NCBI RefSeq assembly: GCF_016786355.1
Contig: NZ_JADWYX010000074.1
Span: 1-45,610, forward strand
From: Frankia sp. AgB1.9
Lineage (GTDB): Bacteria > Actinomycetota > Actinomycetes > Frankiales > Frankiaceae
Direction of reading: 5' to 3'
DNA: 45,610 nucleotides
Part shown: positions 7,241 to 16,097 of the stretch, piece by piece
Layout of the letters: every line of letters begins with the position of its first letter
Numbering within the stretch: the first letter of the stretch is position 1
Program-made: the position numbers and the translations under genes
Notes under the pieces: generated by a model
Told to the model about the DNA's origin: nothing
What the model saw: only the letters and a program-made list of their open reading frames with translations
The model's database searches: none

Positions 7241-8911
7241 TCAGACCGGACGGTGCTGACGCATCCAGGTCTCGATATCTCCGACTGTCCGGGGGAGAGC
7301 GGTCGACAGGTTGCGGGAGCCGTCCGAGGTGACGAGGATGTCGTCCTCGATGCGCACGCCGATGCCGCGCAGCTCCGGTGGGACCGTCAGATCGTCGGGC
7401 TGGAAGTAAAGCCCGGGCTCCACGGTGAGCACCATGCCGGCGGTCAGATCCGCGTTGCGGTACGTCGCATCCCTCGCCTGCGCACAGTCATGAACATCCA
7501 GACCGAGCATGTGCGAGGTGGAGTGCAGGGTGTAGCGCCGGTGTACGCCGGCGCCCGGCGCTTTCGTGTCCTCGGAGAGTGACTGCTCGACACTCGCCGG
7601 CAGCAGGCCCCAGTCGTGCAGTGCGGTGGCAATCACCCGCATGGCCGCCCGATGCGGGTCCAGGTACGCCGCTCCGGGCCGGACGGCGTCAATTCCGGCC
7701 TGCTGCGCGGCCAGCACCACCTCGTAAACCCTGCGCTGCACGTCGCTGAACTCGCCGCTGATCGGCAGTGTGCGGGTCACGTCCGCGGTGTAAAGCGAGC
7801 GGCTTTCCACCCCCATGTCCAGAAGCGCGAGCTCCCCGGGGCGCACCGGGCCGTCGTCGCGCCACCAGTGCAGTGTGGTCGCGTGGTGTCCGCAGGCCAC
7901 GATCGAGCCGTATCCCACATCGTTGCCGTCGACCCGGGCCCGCCGCCAGAACGTTCCCTCCAGCCAGCGTTCGCCGTTGGGGAGCCTGGCCGCCGTCGGC
8001 ATCTCGACCACGCATTCGGTGAAGCCACGCACCGTCGCGGCGACCGCCTCCTCCATCCGGGAGATCTCGTAGTCGTCCTTGAGCAGTCGGAGCTCCGACA
8101 ACGCCTCGGCTAGTTCACCGTCCCGACTCGGCGCATCCGCCCGGGCGGCGCGCCGGCCAGGATAGGTAAGCACCGCCTCGTCGACCTGAGCGTCCAGCCC
8201 GCGCAGCACCCGCGTGTTACCGGGGGCGAGCCGGCCCAGCGCGGCCGGGAGTTCCGTGAGCGGTCGGCATTCGATCTCGAGTGCTTCGGAGGTCTCCCGG
8301 ACACCAGGCCGCGGGCCGACCCACAGCTCGCCGAGACGGTCGGTGTAGAAGGCCGGCGTCGACCGGTCGGACCGGTCGGCCACGTACAGCACGGTGTCGT
8401 GCTCGCCGGCTGGATTCGGCAGCAGCAGCAGAACCGCGTCCGGATCATGGCAGCCGGTCAGCCAGAAAAAGTCGCTGCCTGGCCGGAATGGGTAGTCGGT
8501 GTCGTTTGCCCGTACCCGCGGCCCACCGGTCGGAATCACCAGGGCCTCGGCCGGGAATCGGGTCCCGAGCAGCGCGCGTCGTTTCGCGGCGTAGGGAGCG
8601 ACGTCGTCGCGGGTCCCGGAGAGATCCGCCGGCGGCGCCCACCCCGTCGCCATGAACTGCCGGAACGCGGCGTGCGGTTCCTCGTCATGGCTCACCTGCC
8701 CGGCGGCGCGGCCACCGGTCGTCTCAGGTTCGTCGGTGGCCTCCGTGGGCGCCGCGGCGTCTTCGGTGGGCTCAGACGTTTCGGTGGTGACGGGTGTTTC
8801 GGTGGTCACGGCCGGCCGGTCTCCCGGCACGGTCGGCGAAACGTCGGCTCGGTCGGTGAACGCGCCGCTCCCCGGCGGCGACGGTGAGCTTTCGGCGGGC
8901 TGAGCACTCAT
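7241..8911 (-). CDS. pepP: Xaa-Pro aminopeptidase (M24B, aminopeptidase P)
   Basis: A cytosolic metallopeptidase removing N-terminal residues in front of proline. 556 residues. The first 90 or so form a Thr/Pro/Glu-rich acidic tail not seen in the core family, then comes the AMP_N domain (about 95-250: YAAKRRALLGTRFP, FWLTGCHDPDAVLLLLP). The C-terminal pita-bread M24 domain carries all expected metal ligands: Asp in LLDMG, Asp in TADVTRT, His in STSHMLGLDVHD, Glu in LTVEPGLY and Glu in VRIEDDILV. Start ATG 8911 (MSAQPAESS). It is divergent from the LCP gene and ends against the terminator at 7135-7177. Confidence 0.94.
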   Translation of the reverse strand: MSAQPAESSPSPPGSGAFTDRADVSPTVPGDRPAVTTETPVTTETSEPTEDAAAPTEATDEPETTGGRAAGQVSHDEEPHAAFRQFMATGWAPPADLSGTRDDVAPYAAKRRALLGTRFPAEALVIPTGGPRVRANDTDYPFRPGSDFFWLTGCHDPDAVLLLLPNPAGEHDTVLYVADRSDRSTPAFYTDRLGELWVGPRPGVRETSEALEIECRPLTELPAALGRLAPGNTRVLRGLDAQVDEAVLTYPGRRAARADAPSRDGELAEALSELRLLKDDYEISRMEEAVAATVRGFTECVVEMPTAARLPNGERWLEGTFWRRARVDGNDVGYGSIVACGHHATTLHWWRDDGPVRPGELALLDMGVESRSLYTADVTRTLPISGEFSDVQRRVYEVVLAAQQAGIDAVRPGAAYLDPHRAAMRVIATALHDWGLLPASVEQSLSEDTKAPGAGVHRRYTLHSTSHMLGLDVHDCAQARDATYRNADLTAGMVLTVEPGLYFQPDDLTVPPELRGIGVRIEDDILVTSDGSRNLSTALPRTVGDIETWMRQHRPV

Positions 8912-9328
8912 GCGTCAACGGTAGGCCGAGCGGTTGGGACAGCGCGGCCGGCCGTGAAAGTCGAGGTACCCGGCGTCTGCCGGGCCCGGTGGTTCGCCCC
9001 CGCCGGCCGCGCGACACCGCCGCTGAAAAGGCGCGACTGGCTCGAAGGCGCCACCGTCGTACCGGTCTGACCGGGGACGGACGATCTTCGTCCGCCGGTC
9101 CGGTCGGGAGTATCGGGCCGCGTCGTCGACCGAAATGTCGAAACGACGCATCGGCCGACCGAGCCGAGCGAAGCAGGAAAATCCGCGAGCGCCCCGCAGT
9201 CGGCAGGCCGACGCCGGGGGCGAGGCCCGATCCGTCCCGAATCGTGATACGCAAGGTGGTGGACCCGCCAGTCGGGTCGAACCTCCACGACCGGGATATC
9301 TCGGCGCATCCGCGGGGAGGCCTCCAGC
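8912..9328. promoter_or_regulatory. Divergent pepP/LCP control region with a hairpin at 9069-9100
   Basis: The 417-bp region has no gene. It contains a clean inverted repeat: GACCGG, 3-nt bulge, CGGACGA, loop TCT, TCGTCCG, CCGGTC (9069-9100). Lying between divergent genes, it is more likely an operator or leader structure than a terminator (inference). No clear -35/-10 pair could be chosen. Confidence 0.45.
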
Positions 9329-10648
9329 ATGACGTGGCCAGACGAGCCGCGACCGCGCGGCGGGCAAGAGAGGACACCGCGGCCTCGCGACGAGAGCAGC
9401 CCGCGCTACCAGGGGAGCCCTCGTTACCAGGGGAGCCGGGCCGTCGGTCCGGGCGGGTATCCCGACGAGGACCAGCCCGTCCCGGTGCCACCGCGGCGGA
9501 GAGCCGATGGCACCCGCCGGCTGGTGACGGCGGTCGCGGCGCTCTGCTCGCTCGGCGTTCTGCTGCTCGCGGCCTGTGGCTGGGGCGTCGTGCGCCATTA
9601 CAACGGCCGGGTGCATCACGTCGACCTGAGCCTCGCCGCGGCGGGGCGCCCGGCGGCGGCTGCTCGCGGCACGGAGAACATCCTGCTGGTCGGCTCCGAC
9701 TCGCGCGCCGGCACGGGCGGCCAGTTCGGCGAGGTCGACGGCCAGCGGTCCGACACCACGATCCTGGCCCATCTGGACCGCGACGGCTCGACGACGATGG
9801 TCTCGTTCCCCCGCGACCTGTGGGTGACGATCCCGTCGTACAGCTCGGGCGGGGCCACGCACCCCGAGCAGCGGTCCAAGCTCAACGCCGCGTTCGCGCT
9901 CGGCGGCCCGGCGCTGCTGGTGCGCACGATCGAGGGACTCACCGGCCTGCGGGTCGACCACTACGTCCAGGTGGACTTCGGCGGCTTTCAGGCGATCACC
10001 GATGCGCTGGGCGGGGTGACTGTGTGCGTCAAGGAGCTGCCGGCCTCGCTGCGCGCCCGCGGGTTCGACAACCTCCACGACAAGATGTCGGGCTGGTCGG
10101 GCCAGGTCGGCGCGAACCGGCTCGACGGCGCCCAGGCCCTGGCCTTCGTCCGGCAGCGGTACGGCCTGCCCGAGGGCGACCTGGACCGCATCCGCCGCCA
10201 GCAGCAGTTCCTCAGCGTGGTGTTCCACGCGATGACCGCGCCGTCGACGCTGGCGAACCCGGTGCGGGTCCGCGACGTCCTGGACGCGACCACGTCCGCG
10301 CTGACGGTCGACCAGGGCACCAGCCTCACGGATCTCGAACCGCTGGCGCTGCGGATGCGGACGCTCACCGGTGGCGGCTCCGGGTTCGAGACGGTGCCGG
10401 CGACCCCGGCGACCCGCGCGGGCCAGTCGGTGCTGCTCGTCGACCCGGCGAAGCTCGCCGCGTTCCTCGCCCCGCTGCGGCCGGCGGCCACAGCCGCGGC
10501 GGCCGACACCCGGGCGCCGGCCGCCGCGGAGTCGACCAGCGTGGCGCGCGCCGGGCAGCCAGCCTCGCTGCTGGCCGGCGGCGCGACGGCCGCGGCCACG
10601 CAGCCGGCGACCGGTCAGTCGTCCGGCGGTTCGTCCTGCACGTACTGA
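9329..10648 (+). CDS. LytR-CpsA-Psr (LCP) family cell-wall glycopolymer ligase
   Basis: LCP enzymes move lipid-linked wall polymers (in actinobacteria, arabinogalactan-like or teichoic/teichuronic polymers) onto peptidoglycan, outside the membrane. 439 residues: a cytoplasmic Pro/Arg-rich head with a duplicated RYQGSP (residues 26-36, an 18-bp DNA repeat at 9404-9439), one membrane segment (about 65-88), then the LCP domain from about 116. Landmarks are NILLVGSDSRAG, RSDTTILAHLDRDG and SFPRDLWVTIPSY, with the conserved Asp/Arg pyrophosphate-binding residues, and LDGAQALAFVRQR. The C-terminal 150 residues include a LytR_C-like part and an Ala-rich tail. ATG 9329 follows GGGGAGG. The 3' end overlaps the convergent BrkB gene by 34 bases. 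Confidence 0.92.
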   Translation: MTWPDEPRPRGGQERTPRPRDESSPRYQGSPRYQGSRAVGPGGYPDEDQPVPVPPRRRADGTRRLVTAVAALCSLGVLLLAACGWGVVRHYNGRVHHVDLSLAAAGRPAAAARGTENILLVGSDSRAGTGGQFGEVDGQRSDTTILAHLDRDGSTTMVSFPRDLWVTIPSYSSGGATHPEQRSKLNAAFALGGPALLVRTIEGLTGLRVDHYVQVDFGGFQAITDALGGVTVCVKELPASLRARGFDNLHDKMSGWSGQVGANRLDGAQALAFVRQRYGLPEGDLDRIRRQQQFLSVVFHAMTAPSTLANPVRVRDVLDATTSALTVDQGTSLTDLEPLALRMRTLTGGGSGFETVPATPATRAGQSVLLVDPAKLAAFLAPLRPAATAAAADTRAPAAAESTSVARAGQPASLLAGGATAAATQPATGQSSGGSSCTY

Positions 10649-11970
10649 CTCCGGGCCGCCTCGGCGCCGACATCCGGTGACGCGGCCGGGGCCGGGTCAG
10701 GGGTGGTTTCCTCGGCCGCGCAGTCGTCCTGGGGCGCCTCGGGTGTCGGCGCGCCCGGGCGGCGCTGGTCCAGGGCCGCGTTGAGCTCGGCGCCCAGGAG
10801 GACCGCGAGCCCGGTGATGTAGAAGAACAGCAGCGCGGCGGCCGGCGCGGCGAGCGAGCCGTAGACCAGCTCGTTGCCGAAGACCCGCTCCAGGTACAGC
10901 CGCAGCAGGTAGCTGCCCACCAGCCAACCGACCAGCGCGAACACGGCGCCGGGAAGCGCGCGCCGCCAGGGCCGCCGCTGAGGAAGGGCCTGGTGGTAGA
11001 GCGACGTCAGCACCGTCAGCGCCACCACCGCCACCACCGGCCAGAACGCCGACTTGAGGAGCAGTTCGATCGTTGGATGGTGCTTGGCGCGCAGGAGATC
11101 GGCCAGCAGGCCCGGCCCGAGTACCAGGGCGGGCAGCAGGACGATGCCGGTGATGACCTGGACGATGAACAACCGCAGGGCGACGATCCGGCTGCGGACC
11201 GCGGAACGCAGGTCGCGCTGGCCGTAGGCGATCGTGATCGTGTTGACGAAGGTCGCCATGGCGGTCGAGCCGGTCCACAGCGAGAGCACGAACCCGATCG
11301 AGATCACATCAGGGCGCCCGTGCGTCAGGATCTGGTCGACCGTCGGGCGGACCACGTCGTCGACGACGTCGGCGGTCAGCAGGTCGTCCGCGCCGCGCAG
11401 CAGGCTGTTGCGGATGCTGTTGACCGCGTCCGAGCCGAGCGCGTCGCCGAGGTAGCCGATCGACCCGAGCAGGGCCAGCAACAGCGGCGGCAACGACAGC
11501 AGCTGCCAGAAACCGGCTTCGGCCGCGAGGCCGAGCACCCGGTCCCGCCAGGCGTTCGACATCGCGCGCGCCGCCACTCGTCCCGCGTCCGTCGCGTGCA
11601 GCCGCGTCGCCGTGACGACCCGGCGTACCAGCGAGACGGCCGGCGCCTGGCCGGAACCATCGTCGGCCGGGCCGTCGTCGGCCTCCGGGGCCGCCGTTCC
11701 GGCTGCCGCCGCCGCGCCACCGTTCGGGGGCCCGGCGACGTCTGACGGAGTGGCGTCGCCGGCCGGACTGCGGCGCTGGTCGGGCCCAGGCCGGCCGTTG
11801 CTGCTGGACCGCCGCCGCGCCGACGACGGTCCGGGCGGCTCGCCGGCGGGATGTGACGCCGCGCGATAGACGGACGTGGAGCGGTGCTCAGTGGGAGGCG
11901 TCTCGTGGCTTCCGGCCCCCCGTACGGGCGACGGCACCACCACGGGCGCGCGCTCGTTGGCCGTGGTCAC
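10615..11970 (-). CDS. YihY/BrkB-family inner-membrane protein
   Basis: A YihY/BrkB (UPF0761) family membrane protein; biochemical function is not established. About 451 residues from GTG 11970 (VTTANERAPVVV); ATG 12087 is an in-frame alternative, but the extra 39 residues look non-coding. A 130-residue Pro/Ala-rich cytoplasmic N-terminus precedes a core with six membrane segments, among them LLSLPPLLLALLGSIGYLG, VISIGFVLSLWTGSTAMATF, LFIVQVITGIVLLPALVLG and AALLFFYITGLAVLLGAELN. The WTGS and LGAELNAAL motifs are typical. The acidic C-terminal tail overlaps the end of the LCP gene on the opposite strand. Confidence 0.85.
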   Translation of the reverse strand: MTTANERAPVVVPSPVRGAGSHETPPTEHRSTSVYRAASHPAGEPPGPSSARRRSSSNGRPGPDQRRSPAGDATPSDVAGPPNGGAAAAAGTAAPEADDGPADDGSGQAPAVSLVRRVVTATRLHATDAGRVAARAMSNAWRDRVLGLAAEAGFWQLLSLPPLLLALLGSIGYLGDALGSDAVNSIRNSLLRGADDLLTADVVDDVVRPTVDQILTHGRPDVISIGFVLSLWTGSTAMATFVNTITIAYGQRDLRSAVRSRIVALRLFIVQVITGIVLLPALVLGPGLLADLLRAKHHPTIELLLKSAFWPVVAVVALTVLTSLYHQALPQRRPWRRALPGAVFALVGWLVGSYLLRLYLERVFGNELVYGSLAAPAAALLFFYITGLAVLLGAELNAALDQRRPGAPTPEAPQDDCAAEETTPDPAPAASPDVGAEAARSQYVQDEPPDD

Positions 11971-12143
11971 GGCCCCAACCGTACGGGGTCGCCGCCCGGC
12001 GGTTGTGGACCATCTGTCGATGTGCGCGGTTGGCAGTATCCCCGCCGTGCTCCCGTTCCGCCAGGTGGGCGCCCGGAGGGTCGGCATTGATGGCCGAGGG
12101 GACGGTCAGCGATCAGGTTCTGGCTTCTTGGCCACAACGCGAC

Positions 12144-12222
12144 GCGGGCCTGCCGGGAGGCCGCCTGAGGCCGGGCGACCGTGATGGTCGCCCGGCGCAG
12201 GCGGCGGACCCGGCAGGCCCGC
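12144..12222 (-). terminator. Long stem-loop downstream of the DUF7455 gene
   Basis: Three nested perfect stems: 14 bp (12144-12157 with 12209-12222), 8 bp (GCCGCCTG with CAGGCGGC) and 10 bp (CCGGGCGACC with GGTCGCCCGG), around a GTGAT loop. That is 32 paired positions in 79 bases. It starts 15 bases beyond the stop of the minus-strand DUF7455 gene and ends before the BrkB start, so it is well placed as its terminator. There is no U-run. Confidence 0.75.
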
Positions 12223-12236
12223 GCCAGTAACGTTCG

Positions 12237-12440
12237 TCAGCTGCCGACGGTCAGCTTGTCTGACTCGTCGTGATATTCGACGGCCATCTCGCGGAGCTTG
12301 GAGTCGTGGGACTTGGCGTGGTGCCGGCAGAAGAGCAGGTCGCTGCCACCGGGCAGGACGACGCGGACGTACGCCTGAGCGCCGCACCTGTCGCACCTGT
12401 CGAGATTGGTCAGCGTCGGCTTCGTGGTAGTACCAGTCAC
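12237..12440 (-). CDS. DUF7455 small zinc-binding-type protein
   Basis: A 67-residue protein of the actinobacterial DUF7455 family, function unknown. The conserved core LDRCDRCGAQAYVRVVLPGG followed by LLFCRHHAK gives CxxC and CxHH clusters that look like one zinc site. GTG 12440 (VTGTTTKPTLTNLDRC) is chosen because GGAGAGG lies just upstream and matches the usual family N-terminus; the frame stays open further up but is not protein-like there. It is a single-gene unit with its own long terminator hairpin. Confidence 0.87.
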   Translation of the reverse strand: MTGTTTKPTLTNLDRCDRCGAQAYVRVVLPGGSDLLFCRHHAKSHDSKLREMAVEYHDESDKLTVGS

Positions 12441-12756
12441 ACCCTCTCCAACTGTGTCCGGCGGCCAGAACTTCCGCCCTGGCCGTGTGATCGGTCCCTC
12501 ACACTTCGCTAGGACCGCCGGCCACGCGATGAGGTTGCATCGCATGGCGTCCGGTCATGCCGGCTGGAGTGGCGCCGTTGCGTCCAGAGCGGCCGTACCG
12601 CGTCCCGTTGGGTCTCCTCTGACCGCCGAGACCACCATCTTCGACCCTTCCCGGAGTCTTGCCCCGCGTTTCGCGGTTTCCGGGACTTCAGCCCCCTTTC
12701 GGGGGATTGGAGCGCCATGCGCCAAGGGCCGTGCCCCCGCCTACCCACACAGTTCG
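12441..12756. other. Intergenic region between sepH and the DUF7455 gene
   Basis: No gene. It holds the DUF7455 promoter side and the sepH 3' side, both on the minus strand. A short hairpin CCCCC-TTTC-GGGGG (12692-12705) and an imperfect CCCGCG/CGCGG structure just beyond it (12663-12683) are likely sepH terminator elements. Confidence 0.45.
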
Positions 12757-15612
12757 CTAGGTGCGACGGGCTCCGAAGACGATGTCATCCCATGCTGGCA
12801 CCGACTTGCGCCCACGTCGACCGCCTCCGGCACGTTCACCAGTTCGGGGGGTGTTCCTCGGGCGGTTCGATGGCGGACTCCCGGCGTCCTTGTCACCGTC
12901 CGTAGCGGCCGATCCGGGCGTCCTGTCCTGGTTCTTCCCGGTCGACTTCTCCGGCTTGTCCTGCTTTTCGGCGGCTTTCGCGGCCGCGGCCGCCGCCGCG
13001 AGCCGGTTCACGCCGGTAGCCGACGTCTTCTTCGTCACGTCGGCCTTCGGGGAGCCGACCTGGGCACTCGCCTCGGTGGCGGCCGTCACCTCGGTTGTCG
13101 CTCCGTCACCGGTCGGTTCGTCAGCGTTCGGATCGTCGGCCGCCGCGTCCATCGGGACGATCTCCTGGTCGTTCGCCCTGGAGTCACCCGGAGTAGGCGT
13201 CTCGGTCGCCGACGCGGCCGCGAGGGCCGCTCTGCCGCGTGCGGCGGTCGCCCGCCCCGTCCTGGCCGAGGCCACGGCCGGGAGGGGCTCAGCGACGTCC
13301 TGAGACGCCGTCGCGGGCCCTGACGCCGCGGTTGCGGCCGGCGCCGCGCCAGCCGGGACCTGCGCGGCGGGGGCGGGCGTCGGGGCGGGTGTGGTCGGGA
13401 CGGCAGCCGACGGGCGGTCGGCCTCGGACGCCCTGGCCGCTGGCCGGGCCGGGGACCGGGCGGGCCGGGCCGGGACGACCGCCGGGCCCGCGACGCGTGG
13501 CGCGGCGAGAACCGGCTCCGCGGCCGGTGCGACGACCGGCAGGTCGTCCAGCTGGTCGTCCTCCGCCGGATCGGCGGCGGCCGGGAACTCCTCGTGGGAG
13601 GGCGCCTCCCACGACGGCCCCTCGTGAGCCGGCGGCGCGGCGGCTGGCCGCGAGGCCGCGCCGAGCTCCGCCGACGGGTCGACCGGCGCCTGCCGCGCCC
13701 ACTGGTCACCGGAGGCGTCCGTAGCGGACTCGTCCGTGGCGACGACCTCGGCACGCCACCGTGCGTCGGAGGCCGGGACCGCCGACGGAGGAGCGGGCCG
13801 CGGGTCGGGCTGCCGGGCCACCTGGGGTGCCGGCGCAGGGGGGGTGGGTCGCGCGATGGGGGTGCCGGGCGTTTCCAGGCCGGGCGGCGGCACCGGGCGC
13901 GGCTGGGCCGGTCGAGCCTCGGGCACGGGCCGCTGGGACGGGGCCGGCGGCAGCCCGGTGCGCTGCGTCGACGGCTGGGCCTGGGCGGCCGGCGGCCGGG
14001 CGGAGACGGGCGACGGCCGGGCCGGGGGAGCGGGCGTCCCCCGTGGGGGGGCCGTGGCGGGGCGCGGCAGGGGACGGGCGGGAGCGGGCGACGGCGGAGC
14101 CAGATGGTCGGCCGGTTCGTCGAACAGATCCGCGTCCAGGGCGAGATCGAGGTCGGCGTCGTCGTGCTCCGGCCACCGGCGGCCGTCGAGCGGCCGGGTC
14201 GGCCGTAGGTCCAGCGCCGGCGGCCGGGTCGGGCGGTGCGCCGCGGCCGGGCGGGCCGGGCGGCCCGCCTGCCCGGCGAAGGGCGTCTCAGGCTCGCCCG
14301 ACGGCGGCGCGATCGGCAGCCCGCCGGTGTGCTCCGGCGCGGGGAGGCGATAGGAGGGGGCGATCGGCGTCGGCCCGGTCGGCGGGCCGGCGGGCGCGCC
14401 TCGTCCGGCGTGCGGTGCGGCGTAGGGGTCCGGCGCGTACGGCTCGTCCGCGAACGGGTCCTCGCCGAACAGCGGGCCGCCGGCCGGATCGGCGTCGAAC
14501 GGCTCTGCGGCGAACTCCGGGAACGGGCGCGAGGCGTCCGCGGCCGGGTAGTGAGTCGGGACCGGCTGGTCCGCCGGCGGGTAGCCGTCCGTCTGGTACC
14601 GGGCGTGGCCGACATGCTCAGGCCGCTGCTGGGCCGGCGGGTAGGCGGCGGGGTCCGGGTACTGGCTCGGCCGGGCGGCACCCTGGCCGAGGTCGTCACG
14701 GGACGCCTGAGCGGGCTCACCCGGGTACTGGGCGGCGGGGTACTGGTCCGCCGGGAACCGAGCGGCGGGGTGCTGGGCAGCGGGGTGCTGCACGCCAGAG
14801 TGCTGGGCCGCCGGGTATTGCTCCTGGGGCGCGGGCTGGAACGGAGCCGCCGGGCCGTGCGCCTCCTGGTAGCCCCCGGCGGGGAACGGCGCCGGCTGGG
14901 CGTAACGCGGCCGCTGGTCGCTCGCGTACCCGGGGGCCGGGCGTGACGGGGCTGGCTGCCCGGCCGCCGGCTCGGGCACCAGCGTGAGGGCGGGCGGGCC
15001 CTGGCGGGCCGGCGCGGGGGCGGCCGCGGCGGGTGCCGGCGCGGCGTCGAGGGGCTCGGGCGCGACGAGGGCGCGGGCCGCGTCGTCGTGCGGCCGGACC
15101 CGGCGGACCACCGGGTCCCAGGTCCAGCGGGCGCAGCGGCTCTCGGAGGTGAGCTGCACCAGCCAGATCCCGTCGACCCGGCGCCAGGCGTCCCACTGGG
15201 CGCTGTCCGGGTTGTCCTGCCCGGCCATCAGGCGGGCGTCGACCACCTCGCCGAGCGGCCGGCCGGGCGCGCCACCGGTGTCCTTGGGCAGCAGCGCGGC
15301 GCGCGCCTCCTGCACCACCCGGGCTCGTTCGGCGAGCACCGGGCCCTCGTAGCGCTCGACCCGCTCCACCGGAATGCCCGCGGCGCGGGCGACGTCGGCG
15401 GCGGTCTCCCCCGCGCGCAGCCTGGCCTGGATCTCGCGTGGGGTCAGCGCGCTCTCGGTCCGGACCTCGCTGCGCCGGGCACCGCGCAGCGCCGCGCGCA
15501 GCCGGTCGTCGACAGGGACCCGGAACTGCTCGGCGTCGGACCGGCTGCTCGCGTCGGCGAGCACGAGGTAGCCGCCGTCCTCGCTGAGTGCGACCGCCCG
15601 CAACTCGCGCAT
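12757..15612 (-). CDS. sepH: SepH, FtsZ-binding septation protein (DUF3071), greatly enlarged
   Basis: SepH binds FtsZ and promotes its assembly at actinobacterial division septa. The N-terminal DUF3071 domain (about 1-215) starts MRELRAVALSEDGGYLVLAD and contains the helix-turn-helix-like LTPREIQARLRAGETAADVARAAGIPVE (split here only by my reading of it), then WDAWRRVDGIWLVQL and RCARWTWDP. The far C-terminus ends in GRKSVPAWDDIVFGARR, the short conserved motif of the family. Between them lie some 700 residues of Pro/Ala/Gln-rich disordered sequence, including five-residue repeats of the HPAAQ/YPAAQ type (DNA about 14720-14820). At 951 residues it is far longer than the roughly 340-residue Streptomyces protein. 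ATG 15612 has GGAGGAG eight bases upstream. Confidence 0.9.
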   Translation of the reverse strand: MRELRAVALSEDGGYLVLADASSRSDAEQFRVPVDDRLRAALRGARRSEVRTESALTPREIQARLRAGETAADVARAAGIPVERVERYEGPVLAERARVVQEARAALLPKDTGGAPGRPLGEVVDARLMAGQDNPDSAQWDAWRRVDGIWLVQLTSESRCARWTWDPVVRRVRPHDDAARALVAPEPLDAAPAPAAAAPAPARQGPPALTLVPEPAAGQPAPSRPAPGYASDQRPRYAQPAPFPAGGYQEAHGPAAPFQPAPQEQYPAAQHSGVQHPAAQHPAARFPADQYPAAQYPGEPAQASRDDLGQGAARPSQYPDPAAYPPAQQRPEHVGHARYQTDGYPPADQPVPTHYPAADASRPFPEFAAEPFDADPAGGPLFGEDPFADEPYAPDPYAAPHAGRGAPAGPPTGPTPIAPSYRLPAPEHTGGLPIAPPSGEPETPFAGQAGRPARPAAAHRPTRPPALDLRPTRPLDGRRWPEHDDADLDLALDADLFDEPADHLAPPSPAPARPLPRPATAPPRGTPAPPARPSPVSARPPAAQAQPSTQRTGLPPAPSQRPVPEARPAQPRPVPPPGLETPGTPIARPTPPAPAPQVARQPDPRPAPPSAVPASDARWRAEVVATDESATDASGDQWARQAPVDPSAELGAASRPAAAPPAHEGPSWEAPSHEEFPAAADPAEDDQLDDLPVVAPAAEPVLAAPRVAGPAVVPARPARSPARPAARASEADRPSAAVPTTPAPTPAPAAQVPAGAAPAATAASGPATASQDVAEPLPAVASARTGRATAARGRAALAAASATETPTPGDSRANDQEIVPMDAAADDPNADEPTGDGATTEVTAATEASAQVGSPKADVTKKTSATGVNRLAAAAAAAKAAEKQDKPEKSTGKNQDRTPGSAATDGDKDAGSPPSNRPRNTPRTGERAGGGRRGRKSVPAWDDIVFGARRT

Positions 15613-16097
15613 GACGCCATCTCCTCCCGTCGCCTTGCCCGCGCCCCGCCCGACGGGCCGCGCTTCGTCCCGGCCGGCCGCGGTCCGAAGCCTGGACCGC
15701 GCCGCCCGGCAGGCCTTGACCCGCCGGCACCGCCGCACATCGTCCCGCGTCGTCGCCGCGCTGACTCCCGAACCCGCCCGGAAGCCGAGCCGGGCAGCAC
15801 GCGGGCACGGCCACGATCACGGAGGGTGAGGAATGGCTGGCGACAGACGGGCGACGGTGGGCGGGGAACGACGGTTGGCCTGCGCCGGTAGGCGTCCGAC
15901 CAGTGGCCTCGGCGGACGTGACCGGAGGCCATGGCACCGTGCTGGGCGCCAATGGCATGGTCGCATCTGCTTTGGCCGGCTGGCCCGTGCCGGGCACCGA
16001 CACCCATAGTCTGCCGTCCTGACCGGGTCGCGGCGATGTTCACCCGACCGTCCGGGCGTGTCGCACCCGCTCGAAGCGCGCGAAGCGCCCACGTCGG
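15613..16097. other. Intergenic region between ppgK and sepH
   Basis: 485 bases without a gene, holding the sepH promoter region on the minus strand and the 3' flank of ppgK. Frames that stay open here give Arg/Pro-rich sequence without family features. I see no strong hairpin or operator. Confidence 0.4.
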
